Below are positions 36,687 through 45,557 of a DNA stretch of 64,000 nucleotides, one piece after another. Below the pieces are notes generated by a model that did no database searches, had not been told where the DNA came from, and saw nothing but the letters and a program-made list of their open reading frames with translations. The stretch comes from Fodinibius sp052060035 (GTDB taxonomy: Bacteria; Bacteroidota; Rhodothermia; Balneolales; Balneolaceae), in the NCBI RefSeq assembly GCF_052060035.1, contig NZ_JBPOEA010000011.1:1-64000 (forward strand), given 5' to 3'. How positions within the stretch are numbered: the stretch's first letter is position 1; every line of letters starts with the position of its first letter. The position numbers and the translations under genes are program-made.

Positions 36687-36777
36687 TGTCGCGGAATTTT
36701 ATGCGATAAGAAAGTGCCACTGCCAAACCGATAACCAACAGCGGCACAACAAACATTATCAAATAAAATGAAGTCAT
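36679..36777 (-). CDS. Small membrane peptide coupled to the symporter
   Basis: A 32-residue frame: ATG at 36775-36777, TGA at 36679-36681. The product is a single hydrophobic helix (FYLIMFVVPLLVIGLAVALS) followed by a positive tail YRIKFRDNG. It overlaps the symporter start by eight bases (ATGGATGA), so it is almost certainly translationally coupled. Some SSS transporters have a short accessory membrane subunit encoded just upstream, and this peptide fits that pattern. It is too short for routine gene calling. No experimental evidence is available. Confidence 0.65.
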   Translation of the reverse strand: MTSFYLIMFVVPLLVIGLAVALSYRIKFRDNG

Positions 36778-36811
36778 AATTAACAGCTATTGCAATCGTA
36801 TCAACTATGAA

Positions 36812-38215
36812 TCATGGGAAAATACCCATTTGGTTGTAAATAATACCCACCTTGTTAATGGCATTTAAAAATGCCGCAGTGCGCAAATCGATATCATGCG
36901 TTTTACGCAGCTCGTTTAATTCGTTATAAGAATTGATCATCGTCTCTTCGAGACCGGAATCAACCAAATCTTTCTCATCAGCTCCTTGGGCAAGTATCCC
37001 CATTTCAGCTTCTGAAAATTTCCTGTCGGATATATTTTCAATAACATTTAAAATTTTCCGATAACTGCTTTCCTCAAACCGTTTTTCCATGCGTCCAAAT
37101 CGGACGTGTGATAGGTTTTTCAACCATTCAAAATAGGATACTGTTACCCCTCCGGCATTTAGATAACTATCCGGTATGATAAGAGCTCCCTTTTCTTTTA
37201 AAATTTCATGAGCCTTATCCGTTGTTGGACCGTTAGCCGCTTCACCAACAATTTTTGCTTTAATATCAGGTGCATTTTTTTCATTAATCTGATTTTCAAG
37301 CGCAGCCGGTACCAAAATATCACATTCGGCCTCCAAAACCTTTGTATTACTTTCTAACTCTTTGGTATCACCAAACCCTAAAATTGAACCCGTATCCTCA
37401 CGATACTCCATCAATTTTTCCAGATCTATGCCTTCAGAGTCATAAATGGAACCTTCAATTTCTGCCACTCCAACCAAAATGGCACCACCCTGAATCAAAT
37501 TCTGGGCGGCATGATATCCTACATTCCCAAGTCCCTGAACAACAAAGGTCTTACCTTCCAACCCCGGTTCCAATCCTAAATCTTCCATATCCTGCTTATT
37601 CTCACATGCTTCTCGAATACCGAAATACACCCCGCGTCCGGTTGCTTCGGTTCGGCCCCGCACGCCACCCTGTGGGATAGGTTTTCCTGTCACACATGCT
37701 TCGGCATTAATGTCAGATTTTAGCTGCCGGTAAGTATCTAAAATCCATCCCATTTCACGAGCACCGGTACCGTAGTCCGGAGCAGGGACATCAGATCCGG
37801 GCCCTAAAAAATCCTTTTTTATCAATTCATACGTATAGCGACGAGTAATACGTTCAATCTCGTCGTCCGAAAAGCGAGTTTTATCAATTTTGATCCCTCC
37901 TTTAGCTCCTCCAAAGGGGACATCAACAACAGCACATTTATACGTCATTAGCGCTGCCAAAGCCATGGTTTCATCTTCGTTAACAGTCGTACTAAACCGA
38001 ATTCCGCCTTTGGTGGGTAATTTGTGATGGCTGTGCTCTACCCGCCAACCATGAATAACTTCTATAGAACCATCATCGCGCTCAAGGGGAAAGGTAATGT
38101 GGTACACATTGTTGCATATTTTAATTTGATCAAGCAGCCCCTGATCAAATTTAGAATATTTTGCTGCTCTGTCGAACGCTCTATTTACTTGGGCAAAAAA
38201 TTTATAATCGGACAT
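36812..38215 (-). CDS. Glu/Leu/Phe/Val-type dehydrogenase (glutamate dehydrogenase)
   Basis: Oxidative deamination of glutamate to 2-oxoglutarate, or the reverse, in about 467 residues. The substrate-binding lysine lies in LPTKGGIRFS near residue 65, the catalytic lysine region is VPFGGAKGGIKID near 98-110, and the Rossmann motif is FVVQGLGNVGYHAAQ near 223-237. I start at ATG 38215 (SDYKFFAQVNRAFDRAA); a TTG at 38263 would add 16 residues unlike the family. The amino acid is probably glutamate, but this family cannot be fully resolved by eye. It lies directly before the symporter small ORF on the same strand, which may link amino-acid uptake and catabolism. Confidence 0.92.
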   Translation of the reverse strand: MSDYKFFAQVNRAFDRAAKYSKFDQGLLDQIKICNNVYHITFPLERDDGSIEVIHGWRVEHSHHKLPTKGGIRFSTTVNEDETMALAALMTYKCAVVDVPFGGAKGGIKIDKTRFSDDEIERITRRYTYELIKKDFLGPGSDVPAPDYGTGAREMGWILDTYRQLKSDINAEACVTGKPIPQGGVRGRTEATGRGVYFGIREACENKQDMEDLGLEPGLEGKTFVVQGLGNVGYHAAQNLIQGGAILVGVAEIEGSIYDSEGIDLEKLMEYREDTGSILGFGDTKELESNTKVLEAECDILVPAALENQINEKNAPDIKAKIVGEAANGPTTDKAHEILKEKGALIIPDSYLNAGGVTVSYFEWLKNLSHVRFGRMEKRFEESSYRKILNVIENISDRKFSEAEMGILAQGADEKDLVDSGLEETMINSYNELNELRKTHDIDLRTAAFLNAINKVGIIYNQMGIFP

Positions 38216-38310
38216 AAAATCGGAGTTTAACTGATGTAATATTTCAAAATATATTTTTTTCAATTTCTTAGATCGACAATCGCAATATTATTACAGAGTG
38301 TCAACATTTA

Positions 38311-38838
38311 TTACCCCTGTTTAAACATAGCCGTATGTATTTTTTTCCATTGATTTGGCATTCCATCGGTATGCAGCAACATTATTTTTTTTACGGTAAA
38401 TTGAATGTAAAACTCCCGTCCGATATTGTTGAGAATTTTCTCTTTCTGCTCCCGGGTTAAATCTCCATAGATCAAACTAAGATGTGGCATATATTCATCC
38501 TTATAGGCATCCGGGCAATCAAATAACCGGCAAGCATTTTCATGCAGATGAGTAAGCCCTTCGTTCTGTGCTACATGAATAAATAATGATTGGTAATACG
38601 TATCAAGATAACCGGCTTTTGAAAGTTTTAAATCAAATGGTTTAACTGATGACGCCAATGTGTTGGTCAGTGCCACAAGTTCTGTTTGGGATGCCGTTAA
38701 CCCTCCAAGCAGTGTTACGTGTGGCGAAAATACCGGTGTGTCGTGTTTTTTACTGAGCTCCTTAATCCGTTGCTGTAATTTATAAGCTGTTTCTCCGGTC
38801 GGTTCCAACCATAGCGAATATGTTGCAGACTTCTCCAT
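38311..38838 (-). CDS. 2H phosphoesterase (cyclic phosphodiesterase-like)
   Basis: Protein of 175 residues with two HxT/S motifs of the 2H superfamily: FSPHVTLLGGL near residues 37-47 and MPHLSLIYGDLT near 117-128. The arrangement and surrounding sequence (YSLWLEPTGETAYKLQQRIK at the start) are close to plant and fungal cyclic phosphodiesterases (CPDase family), which open ADP-ribose 1'',2''-cyclic phosphate or 2',3'-cyclic nucleotides. A role in RNA end processing is plausible. No signal peptide. It lies upstream of the dehydrogenase gene with about 95 bases between. Confidence 0.82.
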   Translation of the reverse strand: MEKSATYSLWLEPTGETAYKLQQRIKELSKKHDTPVFSPHVTLLGGLTASQTELVALTNTLASSVKPFDLKLSKAGYLDTYYQSLFIHVAQNEGLTHLHENACRLFDCPDAYKDEYMPHLSLIYGDLTREQKEKILNNIGREFYIQFTVKKIMLLHTDGMPNQWKKIHTAMFKQG

Positions 38839-38943
38839 AACGATGAGTATTTATCACCCTCAATATTGATTTATTGTTTGTTGTGATAATATACAGTAAC
38901 CTAATCATTTTAAAACCCTGTAATTAATTTTAATAACAGTTTT

Positions 38944-39678
38944 CTACGTATTTGGCGGAAGATAAACATGCAAATGATCCGCTGTACCTACATGGCGCAT
39001 AGTTGATAACCCAAGAAGTTTAAAAGAATTCTCAAACAACCAATTTTTCCACGTTGGCCGACTTTTTGTACGTAAATCAACAGCATGTACATATCCGGTG
39101 GACTGTAGATAATGCAGAGAATCATCGTTCTTTGTAAGGCCCAGCTGATGGTAGTCTTCTGGATGGCGCTGTATACCTGTTACCATTATATCGCTATCAG
39201 CAAGGGTGACTGTTGTTAAAGCTACTCGCATTATAGGGTGCAAGGATTGATAATAGGAATGAATTTCTTCGGTCTTCGTATTTAGGCTCGAATAATACAG
39301 AACCCCATAAAACGTATACGCAATTACCAGTACAACAATGCCGCGAAAAATATACGTGAAAGCCCTTTGGCCCATCCCAAATTTATAGATGAAGATACCC
39401 CCATAGGCTAATAATAATACAACCGTAGCCAAACACCCGGCCAATAGAGCCAACCATCCGTTTGTTTGGTAGTTTTGGTATATAAGGACTGAAGTTCTAA
39501 CAAGAAGAAAAAAAGGAAGGACTAAACCTATTAAACTAAGAAATATCTTAAAGAGTATTCTCTTCCATAAAGAGAACGATTCGGAAACATGTTTTTTATC
39601 AAACTCCTTCAGCTGTTGGTCAAACTGATCATTTAACTCCTTAATCTGCTTAAAAGACGGGCTTTGTTGAGTACTCAT
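38944..39678 (-). CDS. Membrane protein with possible LAS-type peptidase C-domain
   Basis: Protein of 244 residues that I do not recognise as a whole. A charged N-terminal helix (FKQIKELNDQFDQQLKEFDK) is followed by three hydrophobic segments near residues 43-65, 75-98 and 109-128. The C-terminal 100 residues contain LQSTGYVHAVDLRTKSRP and TADHLHVYLPP. The pair G-x3-H-A-x-D and H-x-H resembles the zinc site of LAS-type metallopeptidases (D-Ala-D-Ala peptidases, MepA, DUF5715). If so, this would be a membrane-anchored cell-wall peptidase. The match is motif-level only; the protein could also be unrelated. Confidence 0.45.
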   Translation of the reverse strand: MSTQQSPSFKQIKELNDQFDQQLKEFDKKHVSESFSLWKRILFKIFLSLIGLVLPFFLLVRTSVLIYQNYQTNGWLALLAGCLATVVLLLAYGGIFIYKFGMGQRAFTYIFRGIVVLVIAYTFYGVLYYSSLNTKTEEIHSYYQSLHPIMRVALTTVTLADSDIMVTGIQRHPEDYHQLGLTKNDDSLHYLQSTGYVHAVDLRTKSRPTWKNWLFENSFKLLGLSTMRHVGTADHLHVYLPPNT

Positions 39679-39756
39679 ATTTTATTCAGGCTATGATACA
39701 ACGGACAATTACGTTTTTGCACGACACCTGAAAACAGAAGTTACACCAACCTGAAA

Positions 39757-39788
39757 TAAAAAAAGGGTTCTGGCCGAAACCAGAACCC
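39757..39788 (-). terminator. Intrinsic terminator after the GlsB/YeaQ-like gene
   Basis: Perfect nine-base stem GGGTTCTGG (39765-39773) / CCAGAACCC (39780-39788), loop of six. Read on the minus strand it is followed by a run of seven T. It ends the transcript of the gene at 39905-40168. Confidence 0.9.
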
Positions 39789-39904
39789 CAGTACAACTCA
39801 TCACAATCCCTGTTGCTAATTAAAAAAAATTTGGATAAGAATCCAACACATCTCAGAAATTAACCCATTCAGGGTCATATTCTTTAATACTATAACGACA
39901 CCTG

Positions 39905-40168
39905 TTAAGCGTGATCCTCATCAGATTGCAAATAAAAAACGTTCAAAATAAAAAGCACTACTAAACTTCCTAAAAAGCCAAAGACTAAACTTCCGGGCAA
40001 GTTAATAAATATGGCTATGCTCCCCACAACTACAGCGCCAATAACCCCGGCAATAAGATTGGGTATAAGCTCAACCCCCTGTTTCCAGATACTTACCTTG
40101 ATAAGTGCTCCGGCAACCATTCCAATAGAAATGAGCCAAAATATCATAGTCCCATTTAATTCTTCCAT
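39905..40168 (-). CDS. GlsB/YeaQ/YmgE-like small membrane protein
   Basis: Small inner-membrane protein, about 87 residues from ATG 40168 (upstream ATG 40222 and downstream ATG 40147 are alternatives). Three hydrophobic segments are present: IFWLISIGMVAGALIKV, LIPNLIAGVIGAVVVGSIAI and LVFGFLGSLVVLFILNVF. The glycine pattern NLIAGVIGAVVVGS matches the transglycosylase-associated (YeaQ/GlsB) family linked to stress responses; the biochemical role is unknown. A strong intrinsic terminator follows. It is divergent from dinB. Confidence 0.66.
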   Translation of the reverse strand: MEELNGTMIFWLISIGMVAGALIKVSIWKQGVELIPNLIAGVIGAVVVGSIAIFINLPGSLVFGFLGSLVVLFILNVFYLQSDEDHA

Positions 40169-40299
40169 TTCGTCATATATTTTATTTTGAGATGATTTGC
40201 ACAAAAAATATACTTTTTTCATCGATTTTGGAACTGATATTTTTACAATAGATTTCCCCGAATACCTATATTACTTAGCATACTTTCAATTGCTGTTCC

Positions 40300-41388
40300 A
40301 TGGATGACTCCGATATTCGCAAAATAATTCATATTGATATGGATGCCTTTTATGCATCTGTTGAGCAGCGCGATTTTCCCGAATATCGAGGAAAGCCTCT
40401 TATTGTGGGAGGTTCTCCCGAAGGACGCGGAGTCGTTGCGGCAGCCAGCTACGAAGTACGAAAATATGGCGTCCACTCAGCCATGCCCGCCGCAAAAGCT
40501 GTGCGGCTTTGTCCACAGGCTATCTTTGTGAAACCCCGCTTCGAGGTTTATCGAAAAGTATCGGAGCAGATTCGAGAAATCTTTTTTGAGTTTACGGACC
40601 TCGTTGAGCCGCTTTCGCTGGACGAGGCCTACCTTGATGTCACTGAGAATCATATCAATTTGCCTTCGGCAACCCTCATCGCTAAAAAGATCCGCAAACG
40701 CATTAAGGAAAAAACACGTCTTACCGCATCGGCCGGGGTTGCGCATAATAAATTTCTGGCTAAGGTAGCCTCAGATCTTGATAAACCCGATGGACTTGCA
40801 GTGATTTTACCCGAAGATGCTGAAGACTTCCTGGAAAAGCTGGAAATTGGCGAATTTCATGGAATCGGGGAAGCAACCGAATCCAAAATGAATTCACTGG
40901 GCATTCACACGGGAAAAGATTTAAAGGAGTGGTCGGAAATTGATCTGGTCAACGAGTTTGGCAAAACCGGACGTCATTATTATCGTATCGTTCGCGGGGT
41001 TGACAACCGGCATGTAAAGACCCACCGCATCCGAAAATCTATTGGCAAAGAACGGACGTTTTCTGATGATGTAGAGGACCTGGGCTGGATCAATAATTTT
41101 TTGAAGGAACTTGCAGAAAAAATTGCTGAGCGCATGCAATCCAAAAATGCCGCAGGGAAGACGGTGACACTCAAGGTACGGTATGATGACTTTGAGACCA
41201 TCACCCGAAGTACTTCTTTTAGTCACTATGTCGATGATGCCGATGACATTGCCGACACCGCCATTTCACTGCTCGAAGAAACAGAGGTCGGACAACGAAA
41301 AGTGCGCCTGCTCGGTATTACGCTGTCAAATCTAAACCTCAACGAAAGGGGTATTTTTGAGCAACTGGAAATTCCTTTTGAAAAGTAG
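40300..41388 (+). CDS. dinB: DNA polymerase IV (Y-family)
   Basis: Translesion polymerase of 362 residues. The catalytic acids are in HIDMDAFYASVEQ (Asp13 and Asp15) and SLDEAYLDVT (about Asp108-Glu109). The thumb HhH region (FHGIGEATESKMNSLGI) and the little-finger domain are complete. The C-terminus ERGIFEQLEIPFEK is close to the beta-clamp-binding motif QLxLF in place (QLEIPF), so contact with the dnaN clamp is expected. It is divergent from a small membrane-protein gene, with about 80 bases between them. I could not identify a clear LexA box. Confidence 0.96.
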   Translation: MDDSDIRKIIHIDMDAFYASVEQRDFPEYRGKPLIVGGSPEGRGVVAAASYEVRKYGVHSAMPAAKAVRLCPQAIFVKPRFEVYRKVSEQIREIFFEFTDLVEPLSLDEAYLDVTENHINLPSATLIAKKIRKRIKEKTRLTASAGVAHNKFLAKVASDLDKPDGLAVILPEDAEDFLEKLEIGEFHGIGEATESKMNSLGIHTGKDLKEWSEIDLVNEFGKTGRHYYRIVRGVDNRHVKTHRIRKSIGKERTFSDDVEDLGWINNFLKELAEKIAERMQSKNAAGKTVTLKVRYDDFETITRSTSFSHYVDDADDIADTAISLLEETEVGQRKVRLLGITLSNLNLNERGIFEQLEIPFEK

Positions 41389-41523
41389 CCCTAAATGTAC
41401 AAAGGTTTATCCTGGCATTTAACCCACTTTCCCACTCTTGATACCCATTATTTTTCCTTATCTTTAACAGCTGAAAATAACCCGTTTTAATCCGCCAAAA
41501 TACGCAGTTAAAATCACTTTCTG

Positions 41524-42525
41524 ATGAGTTACACCCTTTCCGACTTTGATTATGAGCTCCCTGATGAGTTTATCGCCCAAAAGCCGGCTGACCCCCGCGA
41601 CCATTCGAGACTACTCGTATATGATCGCGAAAACAAAACCATCAAGGATGAACGGTTTTACAATATCCATAAGTATTTGCCTAAAAACACTACGCTGGTC
41701 CTCAACAACAGCAAAGTTGAAAAATGTCGTCTTCTTTTTGACGAGGGGAAGAAAGAGATATTTATCCTTAATACTGCAAATAACACTACCGTTAAGGCGA
41801 TGGTACGTCCGGGCAAAAAATTTAAAGAGGGCAAAACGGTGCAGCTGACCAAGAGCATTTCAGCTGAAGTCTTAGATATTGATGAGGAAGGACTGCGAAC
41901 ATTAAAATTAACCCCTTCGCTCAATGATCCCGTTTACAATAACCACAGGCACACCCCCTTTCCTCCATATATAGAACAAAACGAATCACTCTCAGAAAAA
42001 TACCAGACCGTTTATGCCGATGATTTAGGCAGCAAAGCCGCACCTACGGCGGGACTTCATTTTACGGATGAACTTCTTTCCAAGATAAAAAAGCAGGGGA
42101 TCAGTCAGACAGAAGTAACCCTACATGTGGGATTAGGCACCTTTGCTCCTGTCAAGGCTGATAGAATTGAGAATCACACCATGCATTCGGAATGGTTCAA
42201 TATCTCCAAAAACACCGCAAATCAATTGAATAAGGCTGATCATATTACGGCCGTAGGGACCACCAGCGTTCGGGTACTGGAATCAGCACTTAGAGAGCAT
42301 GATGAGTTTACTTCAACGAGAATGGATACCGATATCTTTATCCGCCCCGGTTTTACATTCAAGGCAACGGATGCTTTAATCACTAATTTTCACCTGCCGA
42401 AAAGTACCTTATTGATGTTGGTAGCAGCCTTTACCGGCTATGAAGAAATGAAAAAAATATATCAGCATGCCATCGATGAGGAGTATCGATTCTACTCCTT
42501 TGGCGACGCCATGCTGATATTATAA
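41524..42525 (+). CDS. queA: S-adenosylmethionine:tRNA ribosyltransferase-isomerase
   Basis: QueA of 333 residues transfers and isomerises the ribose of SAM onto preQ1 tRNA to give epoxyqueuosine. Conserved blocks are LPDEFIAQKPADPRDHSRLL near residue 11, KAAPTAGLHFTDELL near 175, EVTLHVGLGTFAPVKADRIE near 200, GTTSVRVLES near 243 and TNFHLPKSTLLMLVAAFTG near the C-terminus. The length is normal. It is convergent with the Gln-rich hypothetical gene. Confidence 0.97.
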   Translation: MSYTLSDFDYELPDEFIAQKPADPRDHSRLLVYDRENKTIKDERFYNIHKYLPKNTTLVLNNSKVEKCRLLFDEGKKEIFILNTANNTTVKAMVRPGKKFKEGKTVQLTKSISAEVLDIDEEGLRTLKLTPSLNDPVYNNHRHTPFPPYIEQNESLSEKYQTVYADDLGSKAAPTAGLHFTDELLSKIKKQGISQTEVTLHVGLGTFAPVKADRIENHTMHSEWFNISKNTANQLNKADHITAVGTTSVRVLESALREHDEFTSTRMDTDIFIRPGFTFKATDALITNFHLPKSTLLMLVAAFTGYEEMKKIYQHAIDEEYRFYSFGDAMLIL

Positions 42526-42565
42526 TCAAAGAATTCAGATCCTGAAGCAAAAACAACTAACAAGC

Positions 42566-42967
42566 TTACGCTTCGGGATCATTTTGTTGCTGCTGTTGCA
42601 TCTCTTGCATTTTCTGCTTCATCTGCTGTTGAGCATTTTGCGCTTCATCACCGTCAACCATTTTAACTTGGTTTTTCAACGAGGTTGAAAGCTCCTCAAC
42701 ATCATCTTCGGAAAGCACTTCGTCGAGATCTTCAATGCCTACTTTTTGCAACAGGTTATAAATCATGCGATTGTGCAGCATCTGTTGAGCTGCAGAACTC
42801 AATTGCATAAGCTGTTGCTGGGGCACTTGCGCGCCGGAAAGCTTAATCTTATTCATGACCGGTTCAAGCAGGGCTTCAATCTTCTTAGACATCTGCTTTT
42901 CCAGCTCTTTGGCATCAGCATTCTCTTTACTTGTCACTTCATTTCCGTTAGGGTCGACTAACTTCAT
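42566..42967 (-). CDS. Small Gln-rich coiled-coil protein, function unknown
   Basis: Protein of 133 residues that I do not recognise. It is charged and helical, with a C-terminal tail rich in Gln and Met (KQKMQEMQQQQQNDPEA). The central region includes MNKIKLSGAQVPQQQLMQLS followed by SAAQQMLHNRMIYNLL. There is no signal peptide or membrane helix, so it is probably cytoplasmic. It stands alone between queA and the repeat lipoprotein gene. Coding potential is supported by length and lack of an overlapping alternative. Confidence 0.6.
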   Translation of the reverse strand: MKLVDPNGNEVTSKENADAKELEKQMSKKIEALLEPVMNKIKLSGAQVPQQQLMQLSSAAQQMLHNRMIYNLLQKVGIEDLDEVLSEDDVEELSTSLKNQVKMVDGDEAQNAQQQMKQKMQEMQQQQQNDPEA

Positions 42968-43191
42968 AATTTACAAATACTTTGGTTTAGAATTACTTCA
43001 TGTTTTTAACACAGTCTCACAGGATATCGTTTATTTTCGGCAACGGCAAATTATCAGACGGTGAAAAGAACAAGAAATTGTTGTTTTCCGAAATATTCGC
43101 TTATCAAGCAGTACAGCTATATCTGTGCCTCCCCCTAAATTTTCTGAACGTATTTGTAAGGTTTGAAAAATAATTGAGCCTTCTCTCATTC

Positions 43192-45441
43192 ATGCAACGT
43201 ATATCACTAATAGTACGAGACAAGTTTCACATTTACCCACAAATAGAAATTAAATCATCCATTTTGAACAAATCATTACTTATCGCCACACTCTTAGGCG
43301 GGTTACTGTTTTTTAGCTGTGAATCCACTTCTACGGATACCAGTTCTACTACGCTATATCAAATAACGCTTAGCTCATCCCCGGCTGAAGGGGGTAGCGT
43401 AAGTCCCGCCGATGGAGAATATGAAGAAGGCAGTACCCAAGAAATCTCTGCCACCCCTAATGAAGGCTGGCGTTTTGTAGCGTGGAGCGGAGACTTCACT
43501 GGCACAAATAGCACGGCTGCCATTACCGTTGATTCAGATAAGGATATTGAGGCGATCTTTGAAAAGAAAGAATATGCCCTCACCATAACTACCGTGGGAG
43601 AAGGGACAGTGGATGAACAGGTAATAGAGAATAAGAGCAAAGACTATGAACATGGTACAGTAGTAGAACTTTCAGCTAATCCCGCAACAGGGTGGAAGTT
43701 TGTAGAATGGGAAGGCGCTGTGACCGGTAGCCAAAATCCGCAACAGCTTACCGTGGACGATCCCAAGGACGTAACAGCGATCTTTGAAAAGAAATCCTAC
43801 GAATTAACGATCAATACTCAGGGAGAAGGATCAGTAGCTGAGGAAGTTGTACAGGCTAAAAGCTATGATCATGGCACCCAAGTCCGGCTCACCGCCACCC
43901 CTGCCGAGGGATGGCAGTTTGTTAAGTGGACAGGAGATATCACGGGTTCGGAAAATCCTGCTCAAATTACTGTCGACAATCCAAAAGAAGTAACGGCCGT
44001 ATTTGAGAAGAAGTCCTACGACTTGACCATTAATACAACAGGTGAAGGCGCAGTATCCGAGGAAGTTATTCAAGCTAAGGCTACCAGTTACGAACATGGA
44101 ACGACGGTGCAATTGACCGCCAATCCAGCGGAAGGTTGGCAATTTGTAGAATGGCAAGGAGATGTGACGGCTATTGATAATCCCATTCAAATTACAGTGG
44201 ATGACCCGAAATTGGTAACAGCAGTTTTTCAGAAAAAAACCTTCTCGCTCACCTTAAACACAATAGGGCAAGGAGTCATTCTAAAAAATCCTGACCGCCA
44301 GGAATACGAATATGGTACTACGGTCGGCCTCACTGCTTCTCCTTCTTCGGGATGGAGTTTTGAGAAGTGGCAGGGCGATATCACCGGAACTGATAATCCC
44401 GTTCAACTTACTATTGATAACCAAAAAGACGTAACAGTTGTCTTTATAGAGCAAAATCAACCGCTCTTTTATTTAGCTTCAAACGGAGTCACCATTAAAT
44501 GTGAGAATGCCCAAACAGGGGATAGTGGCACGGTAAATGACATTACTTATACCAAGCGAACTAAATCGCAGATTACCCCCTCCAATGCAGAAACAACCTG
44601 CACCAGTGGATTAACCAGTACCCGTTTCATGTTTAACGGAGCCTCTTCTTTTAATGGCGACATAAGCAGCTGGGATGTAAGTAGCGTAAAGGATATGAGG
44701 GGGACGTTTTTTGATGCCACCTCTTTTGCCGGCGAAATCGACTATTGGGATGTGAGCAACGTAACCGACATGAGTTTCATGTTCGCTAAAGCCAACTCCT
44801 TTAACGGAAACCTCAACAGTTGGAATGTAGGTAATGCAACAGTTATGGAAGGCATGTTCGATGCGGCCAATGCCTTCAACCAAGACTTAAATAACTGGAA
44901 TGTGAGCAATGTCACCAACATGGTTCACATATTTCGTCAAGCGGCCTCCTTTAACGGGGATATCAGCAGTTGGGATGTAAGTAGTGTAACAAATATGCGC
45001 GGCATGTTTAGCCAAGCCATATTATTTAACGGAGACATAAACAACTGGAATGTAGCCAACGTCATCTATATGGATTATATGTTTACCTCCGCAGAATCCT
45101 TTAACCAAAATCTCAACAGTTGGGATGTGAGCAGCGTGACAGCTATGGATGGAATGTTTAGCAGGGCCACTGCTTTTAATGGCGACCTCCGGGATTGGGA
45201 CGTAGGTAACGTGGGTCCCATGGATTATATGTTTCAAGAAGCGGAATCGTTTAACAGGAACATCGGCAACTGGGATGTAAGCAGTGCAACCAGCATGCGC
45301 TATATGTTTTCCGGAGCGGCTTCTTTCGACCAAGACCTGAGCGGTTGGTGCGTTACCAATATTAGTTCTTATCCTGATGGATTTTCCTCAGGGAGCCCCT
45401 TAACCAGCAGTCACAGACCATTATGGGGGACGTGCCCATAA
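43192..45441 (+). CDS. Repeat lipoprotein: five InlB B-repeats plus BspA-like repeats
   Basis: Surface-type protein of about 749 residues. The hydrophobic segment LNKSLLIATLLGGLLFFSCE ends in a lipobox, so the mature protein is likely a lipoprotein; a TTG at 43264 just before this segment is an alternative start, as is TTG 43174. Five InlB B-type repeats (each ending like GWxFVxWxGDxTGxxNPxQI) follow, then about ten 25-residue BspA/DUF285 repeats (MFxxAxxFNxDIxxWDVSxV) and a short Cys-containing tail. Such repeats form solenoids that bind host or surface ligands. No type IX sorting domain is visible. Confidence 0.85.
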   Translation: MQRISLIVRDKFHIYPQIEIKSSILNKSLLIATLLGGLLFFSCESTSTDTSSTTLYQITLSSSPAEGGSVSPADGEYEEGSTQEISATPNEGWRFVAWSGDFTGTNSTAAITVDSDKDIEAIFEKKEYALTITTVGEGTVDEQVIENKSKDYEHGTVVELSANPATGWKFVEWEGAVTGSQNPQQLTVDDPKDVTAIFEKKSYELTINTQGEGSVAEEVVQAKSYDHGTQVRLTATPAEGWQFVKWTGDITGSENPAQITVDNPKEVTAVFEKKSYDLTINTTGEGAVSEEVIQAKATSYEHGTTVQLTANPAEGWQFVEWQGDVTAIDNPIQITVDDPKLVTAVFQKKTFSLTLNTIGQGVILKNPDRQEYEYGTTVGLTASPSSGWSFEKWQGDITGTDNPVQLTIDNQKDVTVVFIEQNQPLFYLASNGVTIKCENAQTGDSGTVNDITYTKRTKSQITPSNAETTCTSGLTSTRFMFNGASSFNGDISSWDVSSVKDMRGTFFDATSFAGEIDYWDVSNVTDMSFMFAKANSFNGNLNSWNVGNATVMEGMFDAANAFNQDLNNWNVSNVTNMVHIFRQAASFNGDISSWDVSSVTNMRGMFSQAILFNGDINNWNVANVIYMDYMFTSAESFNQNLNSWDVSSVTAMDGMFSRATAFNGDLRDWDVGNVGPMDYMFQEAESFNRNIGNWDVSSATSMRYMFSGAASFDQDLSGWCVTNISSYPDGFSSGSPLTSSHRPLWGTCP
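43357..44457 (+). repeat. Five InlB B-repeat units (coding)
   Basis: Five units of about 70-75 residues with shared GEG-SV, YxHGTxVxLTAxPAxGW and VTAxFEKK segments. Units 2 to 4 are most alike at DNA level, so recombination between units is possible. Confidence 0.8.
44621..45360 (+). repeat. About ten BspA/DUF285 repeat units (coding)
   Basis: Tandem 25-residue (75-base) units with consensus MFxxAxxFNGDIxxWDVSSVTxM. The last unit is incomplete and changes to WCVTN. Confidence 0.85.
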
Positions 45442-45557
45442 TAAATTAGCCTGAAATTAAATTGCCGACTATTCTACCGAAACAATTATCTTTACTAAAG
45501 AGCTAATCGCTCCCGGCCTCAGTAAATGGCATCACTAAAAATCTGGGACTGGAGTGG

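Noticed and set aside
44621..45360. Regular 75-base repeats considered as CRISPR or non-coding satellite
   Set aside because: They are in-frame 25-residue BspA-type protein repeats; there are no unique spacers of constant length.
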